Below, one piece after another: positions 42,733-52,363 of a stretch of DNA of 64,000 nucleotides. The notes beneath the pieces were generated by a model that saw nothing but the letters and a program-made list of their open reading frames with translations, did no database searches and was not told where the DNA came from. The stretch comes from Streptomyces yatensis (lineage in GTDB: Bacteria; Actinomycetota; Actinomycetes; Streptomycetales; Streptomycetaceae), in the NCBI RefSeq assembly GCF_018069625.1, contig NZ_CP072941.1, forward strand, positions 3,472,001-3,536,000. The letters are read 5' to 3'. Each line of letters starts with the position of its first letter. Within the stretch, counting starts at the first letter, position 1. The position numbers and the translations under genes are program-made.

Positions 42733-42847
42733 CGGGTCTGGGGCACGGTGGCCGCCCCGTACCGGGTCGTACGGGCGGTCACTGCGGACCGGCGCGCCTG
42801 CTGCCAATAATCATGACGAACGAGAGCACGGAGGCAGTCTGGCACAT
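42733..42847 (-). promoter_or_regulatory. cimA leader: peptide plus alternative hairpins
   Basis: The leader peptide is followed by a separate upstream hairpin (CCGCCCGTAC ... GTACGGGGCGG, about 42752-42778 on the minus strand) and then the terminator. This order, peptide - first stem - terminator - structural gene, is that of classical ribosome-mediated attenuation. The competing antiterminator pairing is not resolved by eye. Confidence 0.6.
42779..42847 (-). CDS. cimA leader peptide (22 residues)
   Basis: Reading from ATG-42847 with a purine-rich GGGGGCGGA before it. The peptide begins MCQTASVLSFVMII and ends RRAGPQ. Its core is VLSFVMII: two Val, one Leu and two consecutive ATT (Ile) codons. 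ATT is rarely used in this genome, so stalling on Ile-tRNA shortage is plausible. The peptide is too short and GC-untypical to be an independent gene. Confidence 0.65.
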   Translation of the reverse strand: MCQTASVLSFVMIIGSRRAGPQ

Positions 42848-42936
42848 TCCGCCCCCGCGCTCTCATCCGTCTCATCATGCGAACCATCGGTGTCAACGGG
42901 GTGACCCGCGCGATCAGCCCAGAGGTGACACCGTGA

Positions 42937-44022
42937 TCAGCCCAGGGGGTGCATCCAGCCGTGCGGGTCCGGGGCGACGCCGGTCTGGATGTCCAGCAGC
43001 GCCTTGCGCAGCCGCATCGTCACCTCGCCCGGCTCACCGTCGGCCACCGTCCAGTTCGCCCGGGCGGACTTGACCGAGCCGACCGGGGTGATCACGGCCG
43101 CCGTGCCGCAGGCGAAGACCTCGGTGAGGGTCCCGTCCGCGTTGCCCTGGCGCCAGTCGTCGACGGAGATCCGGCCCTCGGCGACCTCGTAGCCGAGGTC
43201 GGCGGCGATCCGCAGCAGCGAGGCGCGGGTGATGCCCGGCAGCAGCGAACCGGACAGCTCGGGGGTCACGATGCGGTCCCCGTACACGAAGTACAGGTTC
43301 ATCCCGCCCATCTCCTCGATCCAGCGGCGCTCGATCGCGTCCAGCCAGACCACCTGGTCACAGCCCTGCTCGGCGGCCTGGGCCTGGGCGACCAGGGAGG
43401 CCGCGTAGTTGCCGCCCGCCTTGGCCGCGCCGGTGCCGCCGGGCACGGCGCGGACGTACTCCTCCGAGAGCCAGACCGAGACCGGCCGCACCCCGCCGGG
43501 GAAGTAGGCCCCGGCCGGGGAGGCGATCACCACGAAGAGGTACTCGTTAGAGGGCCGGACGCCCAGCCCGACCTCGGTGGCGAACATGAAGGGCCGCAGG
43601 TAGAGGGACTGCTCTCCGTGGCCCGGCACCCACTCCTTGTCCTGGGTGACCAGTGCGTCACAGGCCTCGATGAAGGTCTGGACGGGGAGCTCGGGCATGG
43701 CGATGCGGCGCGCGGACGCCTGGAACCGCTCGGCGTTCTGCTCGGGGCGGAAGGTCGCCACGGACCCGTCGGGGCGGCGGTACGCCTTGAGCCCTTCGAA
43801 GATGGTCTGGGCGTAGTGCAGCGTCATGTTCGCCGGATCGATCGAGAGCGGGGCGTACGGCACGAGCTGGGCCTCGTGCCAGCCACGGCCCTCGGTCCAC
43901 TTGATGGTCACCATGTGATCGGTGAAGTGGCGGCCGAATCCGGGGTTGGCCAGGATCTTCTCCCGCTCGGCGGCGGGGAGCGGGTGGGACGAGGGCTTGA
44001 GCTCGATCGTGGGCGTCGTCAT
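42937..44022 (-). CDS. ilvE: branched-chain amino-acid aminotransferase
   Basis: Class IV PLP aminotransferase making Val, Leu and Ile. 361 residues from ATG-44022 ([19 protein letters not shown]). Key motifs: the PLP lysine in [17 protein letters not shown], and [20 protein letters not shown] and [11 protein letters not shown]. An open frame extends 30 codons upstream to a GTG (44112) with rare codons TTG, CTA and GTA, but MTTPTIE is the expected N-terminus and AAGGA lies nine bases ahead. It stands in the leuB-ilvE-cimA group on one strand. Confidence 0.94.
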   Translation of the reverse strand: MTTPTIELKPSSHPLPAAEREKILANPGFGRHFTDHMVTIKWTEGRGWHEAQLVPYAPLSIDPANMTLHYAQTIFEGLKAYRRPDGSVATFRPEQNAERFQASARRIAMPELPVQTFIEACDALVTQDKEWVPGHGEQSLYLRPFMFATEVGLGVRPSNEYLFVVIASPAGAYFPGGVRPVSVWLSEEYVRAVPGGTGAAKAGGNYAASLVAQAQAAEQGCDQVVWLDAIERRWIEEMGGMNLYFVYGDRIVTPELSGSLLPGITRASLLRIAADLGYEVAEGRISVDDWRQGNADGTLTEVFACGTAAVITPVGSVKSARANWTVADGEPGEVTMRLRKALLDIQTGVAPDPHGWMHPLG

Positions 44023-44224
44023 GGCAGGTAGTCCTTCACCTTCGGTTGTGGCGGACCGCGCTCGCACCATCCTGCCCGTGATCGGTACTAGGACATCCAA
44101 GCTCTTCTTCACACAACGGCCCCACCGGGGATTATCTCCTAGGTGAGGCCGTGGAAGGGAGCGTTGTGCAACGCGCGGCCCAGGTCGATGGTCGCACCCA
44201 GCCGCGCGGTGGCACAGGCTGGGG

Positions 44225-45268
44225 TCAGCCGGATACTCGGGCGGCGAGCGCGTCGCCGATCTCGTCGGTGGTGCGCGGCGCGGCCGCGTCCCGCCCGGCG
44301 AGGTCCTCGGCGACGGCGGCCTCGATACGGGCCGCCTCGTCCCCGTAGCCGAGGTGCGACAGGAGCAGGGCCACCGACAGGACGGTCGCCGTCGGGTCGG
44401 CCTTGCCGGTGCCCGCGATGTCCGGCGCGGAGCCGTGTACCGGCTCGAACATCGACGGGAAGGCGCCGGAGGGGTTGATGTTGCCGCTCGCGGCGAGTCC
44501 GATGCCGCCGGTGACGGCGGCGGCGAGGTCGGTGAGGATGTCACCGAAAAGGTTGTCGGTGACGATCACGTCGAACCGCTCCGGCTGGGTGACGAAGAAG
44601 ATCGTCGCGGCGTCGACGTGCAGATAGTCGGTGCTGACCTCGGGGTACTCCTGGCCGACCCGGTCGAAGATGTTCTTCCACAGGTGGCCGGCGTGCACCA
44701 GGACGTTGTTCTTGTGCACGAGGGTCAGCTTCTTGCGCGGCCGGGCGTTCGCCCGCTCGTAGGCGTCCCGGACCACGCGCTCGACACCGTAGGCGGTGTT
44801 GAGGCTGACCTCGGTGGCGACCTCGGCCGGGGTGCCGGTGCGCAGCGAGCCGCCGTTGCCCACGTACGGGCCCTCGGTGCCCTCGCGGACGACCACGAAG
44901 TCGATGTCGGGGCGGCCGGCCAGCGGGGTCGGGGTGTTCGGGAAGAGCTTCGACGGACGCAGGTTCACGTAGTGGTCGAAGGCGAAGCGCAGCTTGAGCA
45001 GCAGCCCGCGCTCGAGCACGCCGGAGGGCACCGACGGGTCGCCGATGGCGCCGAGCAGGATCGCGTCGTGGTCCTTGAGCGACTCCAGCTCCGCGTCCGG
45101 CAGGGTCTCGCCGGTGGCGTGCCAGCGCTGGGCGCCGAGGTCGTAACTCCGGGTCTCCAGCTTGGCGTCCTGCGGAAGGGCGGCGGAGAGCACCTTCAGG
45201 CCCTGGGCCACGACTTCCTGGCCGATACCGTCACCGGGGATCACTGCGAGGCGAATGCTGCGAGACAT
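44225..45268 (-). CDS. leuB: 3-isopropylmalate dehydrogenase
   Basis: Oxidative decarboxylation of 3-isopropylmalate in leucine synthesis. 347 residues from ATG-45268 ([20 protein letters not shown]). Family motifs: [50 protein letters not shown] and [19 protein letters not shown]. It is in the same strand and neighbourhood as ilvE and cimA, 203 bp before ilvE, which leaves room for a separate ilvE promoter. Confidence 0.96.
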   Translation of the reverse strand: MSRSIRLAVIPGDGIGQEVVAQGLKVLSAALPQDAKLETRSYDLGAQRWHATGETLPDAELESLKDHDAILLGAIGDPSVPSGVLERGLLLKLRFAFDHYVNLRPSKLFPNTPTPLAGRPDIDFVVVREGTEGPYVGNGGSLRTGTPAEVATEVSLNTAYGVERVVRDAYERANARPRKKLTLVHKNNVLVHAGHLWKNIFDRVGQEYPEVSTDYLHVDAATIFFVTQPERFDVIVTDNLFGDILTDLAAAVTGGIGLAASGNINPSGAFPSMFEPVHGSAPDIAGTGKADPTATVLSVALLLSHLGYGDEAARIEAAVAEDLAGRDAAAPRTTDEIGDALAARVSG

Positions 45269-45397
45269 AACCGGGACCCTACCGCTCGTCCCATGGATTG
45301 ACATAGCTGTTCCAGCATTCGGACAGACGCCGAGCGGCAATCACCCGTTCACCCCCTGTATGGTGCGCCGTTGACCGCCCGGGGGACATTCCGGTCC

Positions 45398-46981
45398 ATG
45401 GACACACCACGGTTCGGCGTACCCGAGCGGCTCGCCCAGCGGATGACCATGGCCGAGCAGCATGAGTATCTGCGGGCCCGGTTCTCCCGGCGCCGAGTGC
45501 TGCGCGGGGGCGCCGCCACGGCGGGGACGGTCGCGGGCGCGGGGCTGCTGGGCGGGGCGGCGTGCGCGGCCGACGCCAAGCCCGCGCCCGTCGCGAGCCG
45601 GAAGCCGGTGACCGCCACGGTGGACGGCGCGCGGGTCGCCCCGTTCGGCCGGCATCTGGCCTTCGGCGCCGATCCGCGGACGCAGATGCGGATCTCCTGG
45701 CAGGTGCCGTTCGCCGTGCGCAAGCCGTATGTGCGGATCGGCACGAGCCCGCTGGAGCTCACGCGCACGGTCGAGGCCGAGGTCCGCCATCTGCACACCC
45801 CGTCGCTGAGCGACAAGCTGCCCGCGGTCGACCAGTTCTATCTGCATGCCGCGGTGGACGATCTGCGCCCCGGGACCACCTATTACTACGGGGTCGGTCA
45901 CGCGGACCGCGACCCGGCCGAGCCGCGGTACTTCACCTCCGTGGGCACCTTCCGCACCGCGCCCAAGCGGCCGGGGAAGTTCGTCTTCACCGCTTTCGGC
46001 GACCAGGGTGTGAGCTATGACGCGCTCGCCAACGATCAGCTGATCCTTGGCCAGGACCCGTCGTTCCATCTGCACGCCGGGGACCTGTGCTACGCGGACA
46101 CCACCGGCCACGGGAAGAAGACCGACCTGTACGACGCCCGGGTGTGGGACTCCTTCCTCGCCCAGACCGACTCGGTCGCGGCGAGCGTGCCGTGGATGGT
46201 GACGACCGGCAACCACGACATGGAGGCGTGGTACTCCCCCGACGGCTACGGCGGCCAGCTCGCCCGCTGGTCCCTGCCGGACAACGGCCCCGACCCGCGC
46301 AAGGCGCCCGGCGTCTATTCGTTCGTCTACGGGAACGTGGGCGTGGTCGCCCTGGACGCCAATGACGTCTCGTACGAGATCAGCCCCAACAAGGGGTACA
46401 CCGACGGCGCGCAGACCCGCTGGCTGGACCGGCGCCTGGGGCAGCTGCGCAAGCGGCCCGGCATCGACTTCCTGGTGGTCTTCTTCCACCACTGCGCCTA
46501 CTCCACGACCAGCGCCCACGCCTCGGACGGCGGGGTGCGCGACGCCTGGGTGCCGCTGCTCGAGAAGCACCAGGTGGACCTGGTCATCAATGGCCACAAC
46601 CACGTCTACGAGCGGACCGACGCGATCCGGGGCGGCAAGGTCGCCCGCCGGGTCCCCATCGAGGGAAGCGCCGACGCGGTGCGCGACGGGATCGTCTACG
46701 TGACGGCGGGCGGGGCGGGCGCCAAGCTCTACGAGTTCCCGGCGCCCGACAGCTACGAGGGGCACATCAAGGACCTCGACGAGGTGAAGACCTACCACTG
46801 GACGAAGGACGGGGAGAAGAACCGGGACAGCGCCGACTGGTCCCGGGTCCGCTACACCGGCTTCTCCTTCCTCGCCGTGGAGGTGGAGCCGGGCCCCCGC
46901 CCCAGGCTCACGGTCACGGCCCTGGCGGAGTCGGGCGAGCGGGTGGACCGCTTCGAGGTCACCCGCCCTGGGCGTCAGTGA
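45398..46981 (+). CDS. Tat-exported purple acid phosphatase-like metallophosphoesterase
   Basis: 527 residues from ATG-45398; a TTG at 45371 would add nine. Tat signal SRRRVLRGGAATAGTVAGAG near residues 30-50. An N-terminal Fn3-like domain (ISWQVPFAVRKPYVRIG ... GTTYYYGVGHADRDP) precedes the catalytic fold. The dimetal motifs are FTAFGDQG, LHAGDLCYAD, TTGNHDMEAW, VVFFHHCAYS and VINGHNHVYERTD. The set matches purple acid phosphatases, acting outside the membrane on organic phosphate esters. No Pho box was identified upstream. It is convergent with a 40-residue gene 2 bp away. Confidence 0.92.
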   Translation: MDTPRFGVPERLAQRMTMAEQHEYLRARFSRRRVLRGGAATAGTVAGAGLLGGAACAADAKPAPVASRKPVTATVDGARVAPFGRHLAFGADPRTQMRISWQVPFAVRKPYVRIGTSPLELTRTVEAEVRHLHTPSLSDKLPAVDQFYLHAAVDDLRPGTTYYYGVGHADRDPAEPRYFTSVGTFRTAPKRPGKFVFTAFGDQGVSYDALANDQLILGQDPSFHLHAGDLCYADTTGHGKKTDLYDARVWDSFLAQTDSVAASVPWMVTTGNHDMEAWYSPDGYGGQLARWSLPDNGPDPRKAPGVYSFVYGNVGVVALDANDVSYEISPNKGYTDGAQTRWLDRRLGQLRKRPGIDFLVVFFHHCAYSTTSAHASDGGVRDAWVPLLEKHQVDLVINGHNHVYERTDAIRGGKVARRVPIEGSADAVRDGIVYVTAGGAGAKLYEFPAPDSYEGHIKDLDEVKTYHWTKDGEKNRDSADWSRVRYTGFSFLAVEVEPGPRPRLTVTALAESGERVDRFEVTRPGRQ

Positions 46982-46983
46982 CG

Positions 46984-47106
46984 TCAGTGACCGGTGGAGC
47001 CGCCGTTGTCACGGCGGTCGAGGGCGCGCTGCAGTGCGGCCGCGGCCTTCTTGCGGTCGGTGTCGTCGGTCTTGCGGCGGATCCTGCGGACAGTCGTCTC
47101 GGCCAT
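46984..47106 (-). CDS. small basic protein (40 residues)
   Basis: MAETTVRRIRRKTDDTDRKK to ALDRRDNGGSTGH, strongly charged with no hydrophobic segment. ATG-47106 has a very good Shine-Dalgarno (AGAGGAGA, nine bases ahead), supporting translation. I recall similar small Arg/Lys/Asp-rich proteins in streptomycetes but know no function. It is too short for most gene callers. Confidence 0.6.
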   Translation of the reverse strand: MAETTVRRIRRKTDDTDRKKAAAALQRALDRRDNGGSTGH

Positions 47107-47575
47107 GATCACATCTCCTCTGGCTGAACCCGGTGGACCGGGAGGAAGGAAAACTCCCCGAGAAGGTGGCTGCCGGAAGGGGCGGGGGCCTGGGTGCGGC
47201 AGGGGTCACCTGCGCCTGTGCACCGGGCCGCGGCCGCCATCGCTGGATGCAGCGAGACGTTCGGCTTCCACAAAAGTAAGGCAGCGGAGCGTCAGTGTCT
47301 GCACAATTAGTCGGACGTCCTACTATCTGAGACGCGAACAGGGTGACATCGGCCACTGACCCAGGGTGATCAAGTCTCCGCACCGCGCCGATAGTCGAGG
47401 CCGACCCCCGTCCGACCTCGACCACGGCGGCCGATCGCAGGTCGTCGTGGGCGATCCCGCGCCTGGTTACCCACGTAAACTGCGGTAAATAGTGCCTACT
47501 TGACCGCTTGACGCTAGCACCGCCGCGCGCCGGGCGTCCACAGATTTCCCCCGACCCCGCCCCCGGACAACACGC
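47107..47575. promoter_or_regulatory. intergenic region with operator-like palindrome
   Basis: About 470 bp with no credible gene. AGTCGGACGTCCTACT (47309-47324) is a 16-bp palindrome with 14 matching positions around GGACGTCC, in an AT-richer stretch (ATTAG, TACTATC). It lies about 200 bp upstream of the 40-residue gene. The resemblance to GntR-type operators is only by form. Confidence 0.4.
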
Positions 47576-47578
47576 CGC

Positions 47579-47608
47579 CCCCGGACCGCACTGAAGCGGT
47601 CCGGGGGC
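47579..47608 (-). terminator. pruA hairpin terminator
   Basis: CCCCCGGACCGC (47579-47590) and GCGGTCCGGGGG (47597-47608) pair perfectly around ACTGAA, 42 bp after the pruA stop. No T-run. Confidence 0.75.
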
Positions 47609-47650
47609 GGGGTCGCGGGGCGGGCGGGCTCGGCCCGTCCGTACGGGCGG

Positions 47651-49282
47651 TCAGCCCATGTGCGGGTAGCGGTAGTCGGTCGGCGGGACCAGGGTCTCCT
47701 TGATGGAGCGGGTGGAGGTCCAGCGCATCAGGTTCTGCTTGGCGCCCGCCTTGTCGTTGGTGCCGGACGCGCGGCCGCCGCCGAAGGGCTGCTGGCCGAC
47801 GACGGCACCGGTCGGCTTGTCGTTGATGTAGAAGTTGCCGGCCGCGAAGCGCAGCGCCTCGCAGGTGGCGGCGGCCGCCGCGCGGTCCTGGGCGATGACG
47901 GCGCCGGTCAGCCCGTACGGGGCGGCCGACTCCATCTGCTGGAGCATCGCGTCGTACTCGTCGTCCTCGTAGACGAACACCCCGAGGATGGGGCCGAAGT
48001 ACTCGTCCTTGAAGATCTCGTTCTCCGGGTCGGTGGAGGCCAGCACGGTCGGGCGGACGAACCAGCCCTCGCTGTCGTCGTAGGTGCCGCCCGCGACGAC
48101 CTCGACCGTCGGGTCGGACTTCGCCCGGTCGATGGCGGCCTTGTTCTTGGCGAAGGCGCGCTCGTCGATGACCGCGGACATGAAGTTGCCGAGGTCGCTG
48201 ACATCGCCCATGGTCAGCCCGTTGACCTCGGTGGCGAACTCCTCCTTGAGGCCGTTCTCCCACAGCGAGCGCGGCACATAGGCGCGGGAGGCCGCGGAGC
48301 ACTTCTGGCCCTGGAACTCGAAGGCGCCGCGGGTCATCGCCGTCTTGAGCACCGCCGGGTCGGCGGACGGGTGGGCGACGATGAAGTCCTTGCCGCCGGT
48401 CTCACCGACCAGCCGCGGATACGTCTTGTAGTTCTCGATGTTGTTGCCGACCGTCTTCCACAGGTACTGGAAGGTCTTGGTCGAACCGGTGAAGTGGATG
48501 CCCGCGAGGTCCGGGTGGGCCAGGGCCACCTCGGAGACGTCCTTGCCGTCGCCCGTGACCAGGTTGATCACACCCTTGGGCAGCCCGGCCTCCTCCAGGA
48601 CCTCCATCAGCAGCACGGCGGCGTGCGTCTGGGTCGGGGACGGCTTCCAGACCACCACATTGCCCATCAGGGCGGGGGCGGTGGGGAGGTTGCCCGCGAT
48701 GGCGGAGAAGTTGAAGGGGGTGATCGCGTAGACGAACCCCTCCAGCGGCCGGTGGTCGCTGCGGTTCCAGACGCCGGGCGAGTTGGCCACCGGCTGCTCG
48801 GCCAGGATCTGCCGCGCGAAGTGGACGTTGAACCGCCAGAAGTCGATCAGCTCACAGGGAGTGTCGATCTCGGCCTGCTGCGCGGTCTTCGACTGGCCCA
48901 GCATGGTGGAGGCCGCGAGCGTCTCCCGCCAGGGGCCGGAGAGCAGATCGGCGGCCTTGAGGATGACCGCGGCACGGTCGTCGAAGCTGAGCGCGCGCCA
49001 CGCCGGGGCCGCCGCCAGGGCGGCGTCGATCGCGTCCTGCGCGTCCGCCTGAGTGGCGTTGGCGTAGGTGCCCAGGCGGGCGGAGTGCTTGTGCGGCTGG
49101 ACGACGTCGAAGCGCTCCCCCGCTCCCATCCGCTTCACGCCACCGATGGTCATCGGCAGGTCGATGGGGTTCTCGCCGAGCTCCTTGAGCTTGGTCTCGA
49201 GACGGGCGCGCTCCGGGGCGCCGGGTGCGTAGGTGTGCACCGGCTCGTTCACCGGCACGGGGACCTGGGTGACGGCGTCCAT
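47651..49282 (-). CDS. pruA: L-glutamate gamma-semialdehyde dehydrogenase
   Basis: Second step of proline catabolism: P5C/glutamate semialdehyde to glutamate with NAD+. 543 residues from ATG-49282 (MDAVTQVPVPVNEPVHTYAP), the family's normal length. Motifs: FNFSAIAGNLPTAPALMGN, GIHFTGSTKTFQ, RLVGETGGKDFIV, catalytic Cys in FEFQGQKCSAASR, and EYFGPILGVFVY. It lies 67 bp after putA. Confidence 0.96.
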   Translation of the reverse strand: MDAVTQVPVPVNEPVHTYAPGAPERARLETKLKELGENPIDLPMTIGGVKRMGAGERFDVVQPHKHSARLGTYANATQADAQDAIDAALAAAPAWRALSFDDRAAVILKAADLLSGPWRETLAASTMLGQSKTAQQAEIDTPCELIDFWRFNVHFARQILAEQPVANSPGVWNRSDHRPLEGFVYAITPFNFSAIAGNLPTAPALMGNVVVWKPSPTQTHAAVLLMEVLEEAGLPKGVINLVTGDGKDVSEVALAHPDLAGIHFTGSTKTFQYLWKTVGNNIENYKTYPRLVGETGGKDFIVAHPSADPAVLKTAMTRGAFEFQGQKCSAASRAYVPRSLWENGLKEEFATEVNGLTMGDVSDLGNFMSAVIDERAFAKNKAAIDRAKSDPTVEVVAGGTYDDSEGWFVRPTVLASTDPENEIFKDEYFGPILGVFVYEDDEYDAMLQQMESAAPYGLTGAVIAQDRAAAAATCEALRFAAGNFYINDKPTGAVVGQQPFGGGRASGTNDKAGAKQNLMRWTSTRSIKETLVPPTDYRYPHMG

Positions 49283-49349
49283 GATGGCCGTTCTCTCCTT
49301 CGATCGTCGGGGGCGTCGGGGGTTACGAGGTCTGCGATGCCGAGAGCGG

Positions 49350-50276
49350 TCAGCGACGGCCGACCAGCGAGCGCAGGAAGAATGTGAGGTTGGCGGGGCG
49401 CTCCGCGAGGCGGCGCATGAAGTACCCATACCAGTCTGTGCCATACGGGACGTAAACCCGCATACGGTGACCCTCCGCCACCAGCCGCTCCTGCTCGGCG
49501 ACGCGGATCCCGTACAGCATCTGGAATTCGTACTCGTCCAGCTTGCGCCCGAGCCGGTGGGCCAGATCCTGGGCGATGGCGACCATCCGCGGATCGTGCG
49601 AGCCGATCATGGGGTAGCCCTCACCGGCCATGAGGATCTTCAGGCAGCGCACATAGGAGCGGTCCACCTCGCGCTTGTCCTGGTAGGCGACGCTCGCCGG
49701 CTCGTTGTACGCGCCCTTCACCAGCCGCACCCGGGAGCCTTCCCCGGCCAGCGCCCGGCAGTCGTCCTCGGTCCGGAAGAGATAGGACTGGACGACGGCG
49801 CCGGTCTGCGGGAAGCGGGTGCGCAGCTCGCCGAGGATGGCGAGGGTGGAGTCCACCGTGGTGTGGTCCTCCATGTCGAGGGTGACCGTCGTGCCCGCCG
49901 CGGCGGCGGCCTCCACGACCGGGGTCACATTGGCCAGCGCCAGATCGTGGCCCCCGGGCAGCGCCTGTCCGAAGGCGGAGAGCTTCACGGACATCTCCGC
50001 GCGCCCGGCGAGCCCCTCGGCGGCCAGCGCCTCGGTCAGCGCCAGATAGGCGTCACGGCTGCGCAGCGCCTCGGCCCGGTCGGTCACGTCCTCGCCCAGA
50101 TGGTCCAGGGTGACGTCCAGGCCGCGGGCGGTCAGCGACCGCACCGAGCCCAGGGACTCGGTCAGCCGCTCCCCGGCGATGAAACGGTCCACCATCGGGC
50201 GGGTGACCGGCGCGGCCGAGACGAGACGGCGGATGGCGGCACTGCGCGAAGCGGCGAGCAGCACGGGTCCCAGCAC
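49350..50276 (-). CDS. putA: proline dehydrogenase
   Basis: FAD-dependent oxidation of proline to P5C at the membrane side. 308 residues, monofunctional type. Motifs: SVKLSAFGQALPGGHDLAL, TVTLDMEDHTTVDSTL, VVQSYLFRTEDDCRAL, RLVKGAYNEP, and the C-terminal YVPYGTDWYGYFMRRLAERP. It forms a two-gene operon with pruA and is divergent from a PucR-type regulator, the classical arrangement for proline-induced control. Confidence 0.95.
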   Translation of the reverse strand: MLGPVLLAASRSAAIRRLVSAAPVTRPMVDRFIAGERLTESLGSVRSLTARGLDVTLDHLGEDVTDRAEALRSRDAYLALTEALAAEGLAGRAEMSVKLSAFGQALPGGHDLALANVTPVVEAAAAAGTTVTLDMEDHTTVDSTLAILGELRTRFPQTGAVVQSYLFRTEDDCRALAGEGSRVRLVKGAYNEPASVAYQDKREVDRSYVRCLKILMAGEGYPMIGSHDPRMVAIAQDLAHRLGRKLDEYEFQMLYGIRVAEQERLVAEGHRMRVYVPYGTDWYGYFMRRLAERPANLTFFLRSLVGRR

Positions 50277-50386
50277 GGGGCACCTCCACGATGACGGCCG
50301 ACGAACGGCATCAACAACTCACCGTGAAACTTAAGGATGGCGCGGATCCGGGACCATCGACAGCTGTCACGCATCCGTGGCCGGGA

Positions 50387-50406
50387 TCTCAGACATCTGT
50401 ATGAGA
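50387..50406. promoter_or_regulatory. possible operator in putA/PucR divergon
   Basis: TCTCA (50387-50391) and TGAGA (50402-50406) form a short inverted repeat with a 10-base spacer, 35-54 bp before the regulator's start. The arms are short, so this is a weak candidate. Confidence 0.3.
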
Positions 50407-50440
50407 ATGTGAGGGGTGAAACCGGGAAGAGGCGGGACCC

Positions 50441-51682
50441 ATGCGCGACGACTACCAGCAGCTGGTGGACGAGATCACGGCGGTGCTGCGGGCACCCGCG
50501 ACCCTGGAGAACCGCGACTTCGCACTGATCGCCTTCGGCGCCCAGGACAGCGAGGACCGCGATGACACCGAGGAGCCGGCGCTGGACCCGGTCCGCACCC
50601 GCTCGATCCTCCAGCGCCGCTCGACGGCGGCGGTACGGGCCTGGTTCGAGGCGTTCGGGATCGCACGGGCGCAGGCGCCGCTGCGGATTCCGCCCGACCC
50701 GGCGGCCGGGGTGTTCATGGGCCGTATCTGCCTGCCCGTCCGGCACCGCGGAGTGGTGCACGGCTATGTCTGGCTGCTGGACGACGGCCACCTCTCCGAT
50801 CTGGAGCTGGGCGGCCCCACGGGCGCGCCGGACCCCCGGCTGGCCCGTGCGATGGAGACCGCGGATCGCATCGGGGCGCTGCTGGCGGCCGAGGCACGGG
50901 CCGGGGAGGAGCTCGGCGAGCTGCTGCGCGATGTGCTGACCGGGTCGCCGGCCGGGCGGGACACCGCTCGCGCCGGGCTGCGGACCGCGCTGCGCGGAGC
51001 GGCCGACGGGCCGCTGGCGCTGGTGGCGGTGGTGCCGTGGACACCGGGGACCGGCGAGGACGCGGACCATCCCGGACTCCCCCATCTGCCGAGCATCGTG
51101 GCCGCGTGCGCGCTGCCCGGGACCGCGGCGGCCGGGGCGGGGCTGGCGACGCTGGTCCGGCTGCGCGCGGCCACCGCCCTGGACCCGGCCCGTACGACGG
51201 CCGAACAGCTGCTGCGCTCCCCCCGGGCCACCACCGGTTCTCCGGACGGGGTACGGCCCAGGGCGGCCGCGGGGGTCAGCGCTCCCCGGCGCGGGCTGGA
51301 CGAGCTGCCCGCCGCCTGGCAGGAGGCCCTGGCCGCCGCGCGGGCGGCCCACGCCGATATGCGCCTGGGGCCGGTCGCCGAGTGGTCCGCCATCGGCCCG
51401 TACCGTCTGCTGGCCGCGCTGCCCGAGCTGCGGCCCGACGCCGCCGTACGCCCGCTGCTGGAGCCCGCGCACGCCGAACTCGCCCGCACCGCCGAGACCT
51501 TCCTCGACTGCGCGGGCCAGGCCGGGCGCACCGCCGCGCGGCTGGGCATCCACCGGCAGACGCTCTACTACCGGCTGTCCCGGGTGCGGCAGCTGACCGG
51601 TCTCGATCTGGACGCGGGCGAGGACCGGCTGCTGCTCCATATGACCCTCAAGGCCGCCCGCCTCGGGGCGCCGGGGCGCTGA
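50441..51682 (+). CDS. PucR-family regulator of proline catabolism
   Basis: 413 residues from ATG-50441 with GGAAGAGGCGGG ahead. The C-terminal PucR helix-turn-helix is [26 protein letters not shown]. The N-terminal portion is a sensor-type domain ([20 protein letters not shown]). Divergent from putA-pruA and resembling PruR/PutR-type activators, so it probably induces the operon in response to proline. The role is inferred from context. Confidence 0.88.
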   Translation: MRDDYQQLVDEITAVLRAPATLENRDFALIAFGAQDSEDRDDTEEPALDPVRTRSILQRRSTAAVRAWFEAFGIARAQAPLRIPPDPAAGVFMGRICLPVRHRGVVHGYVWLLDDGHLSDLELGGPTGAPDPRLARAMETADRIGALLAAEARAGEELGELLRDVLTGSPAGRDTARAGLRTALRGAADGPLALVAVVPWTPGTGEDADHPGLPHLPSIVAACALPGTAAAGAGLATLVRLRAATALDPARTTAEQLLRSPRATTGSPDGVRPRAAAGVSAPRRGLDELPAAWQEALAAARAAHADMRLGPVAEWSAIGPYRLLAALPELRPDAAVRPLLEPAHAELARTAETFLDCAGQAGRTAARLGIHRQTLYYRLSRVRQLTGLDLDAGEDRLLLHMTLKAARLGAPGR

Positions 51683-51688
51683 GGCCCC

Positions 51689-52339
51689 TCAGCCCGCGGG
51701 GGACGAGGGGGCGTCGGGGGCATCTGGCGCCGGGAGTGCGTCGGGGCCCGCGGGGGCGTCGCCGACGATCCGCCGCATCGCCTCGACGAGGTCATGGGCG
51801 CTGGGCATGAGCTCGGGATCGATGGCCATCTGGACGACCATGCCGCTCACCAGCGTCATATAGAACGAGCCCATGACCCGCGAGGTCTCCTCGTCGACGT
51901 CGTGCTCGTCGATGCCGTGGATCAGCCCCACCAGCCCCTGGCGTCCCTCCGGTTGGGCCCGGCCGAAGGCCGCGCGCAGCTCGGGGTCGTGCCGTACCTG
52001 GAGGATGGCCTCCAACTGGGACTGCCACATCGCCTGGTGCTTGCCGAACAGCTCGAGCACCCGGGTCCAGCGGGTCTCGAACCGCTCCCGCAGCGCGGTG
52101 TCCTGATCGCCGCCCGCCGGTTCGTCCGCCTCCAGGGACCGCTGGACGTCGTCGGCCCAGTCACCCATCGCCGCGAAGAGCGCCTCCCGCATCAGGGCGT
52201 CCTTCGAACCGTAGTGGTAGCCGATGGAGGCCAGGTTGGCGCCCGAGGCGGCCACGATGTCCCGCGCCGTCGTACGGGACCAGCCCTTCTCCTCGATGCA
52301 GCGCTTGGCCCCGGCGAGCAGATCCTCTCGATGTCCCAT
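51689..52339 (-). CDS. TetR-family regulator 1
   Basis: 216 residues from ATG-52339. HTH: LLAGAKRCIEEKGWSRTTAR, DIVAASGANLASIGYHYGSK. The C-terminal domain is a ligand pocket with DELRAAFGRAQPEGRQG-type helices (HDPELRAAFGRAQPEGRQGL), and the end is Pro/Ala/Asp-rich. Divergent from the DHA2 exporter with a symmetrical operator between; it most likely represses the exporter. Confidence 0.88.
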   Translation of the reverse strand: MGHREDLLAGAKRCIEEKGWSRTTARDIVAASGANLASIGYHYGSKDALMREALFAAMGDWADDVQRSLEADEPAGGDQDTALRERFETRWTRVLELFGKHQAMWQSQLEAILQVRHDPELRAAFGRAQPEGRQGLVGLIHGIDEHDVDEETSRVMGSFYMTLVSGMVVQMAIDPELMPSAHDLVEAMRRIVGDAPAGPDALPAPDAPDAPSSPAG

Positions 52340-52363
52340 GGCGCCAGGGTATCCCGATCCCAT

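Noticed and set aside
44140..44544. Minus-strand extension upstream of ilvE into the leuB 3' region
   Set aside because: Composition is Pro/Ser/Arg-rich and the segment overlaps leuB coding; conserved IlvE begins at 44022.
47009..47425. 138-codon minus-strand open frame
   Set aside because: Pro/Arg-rich composition, no ribosome site, and it overlaps the better-supported 40-residue gene in another frame.
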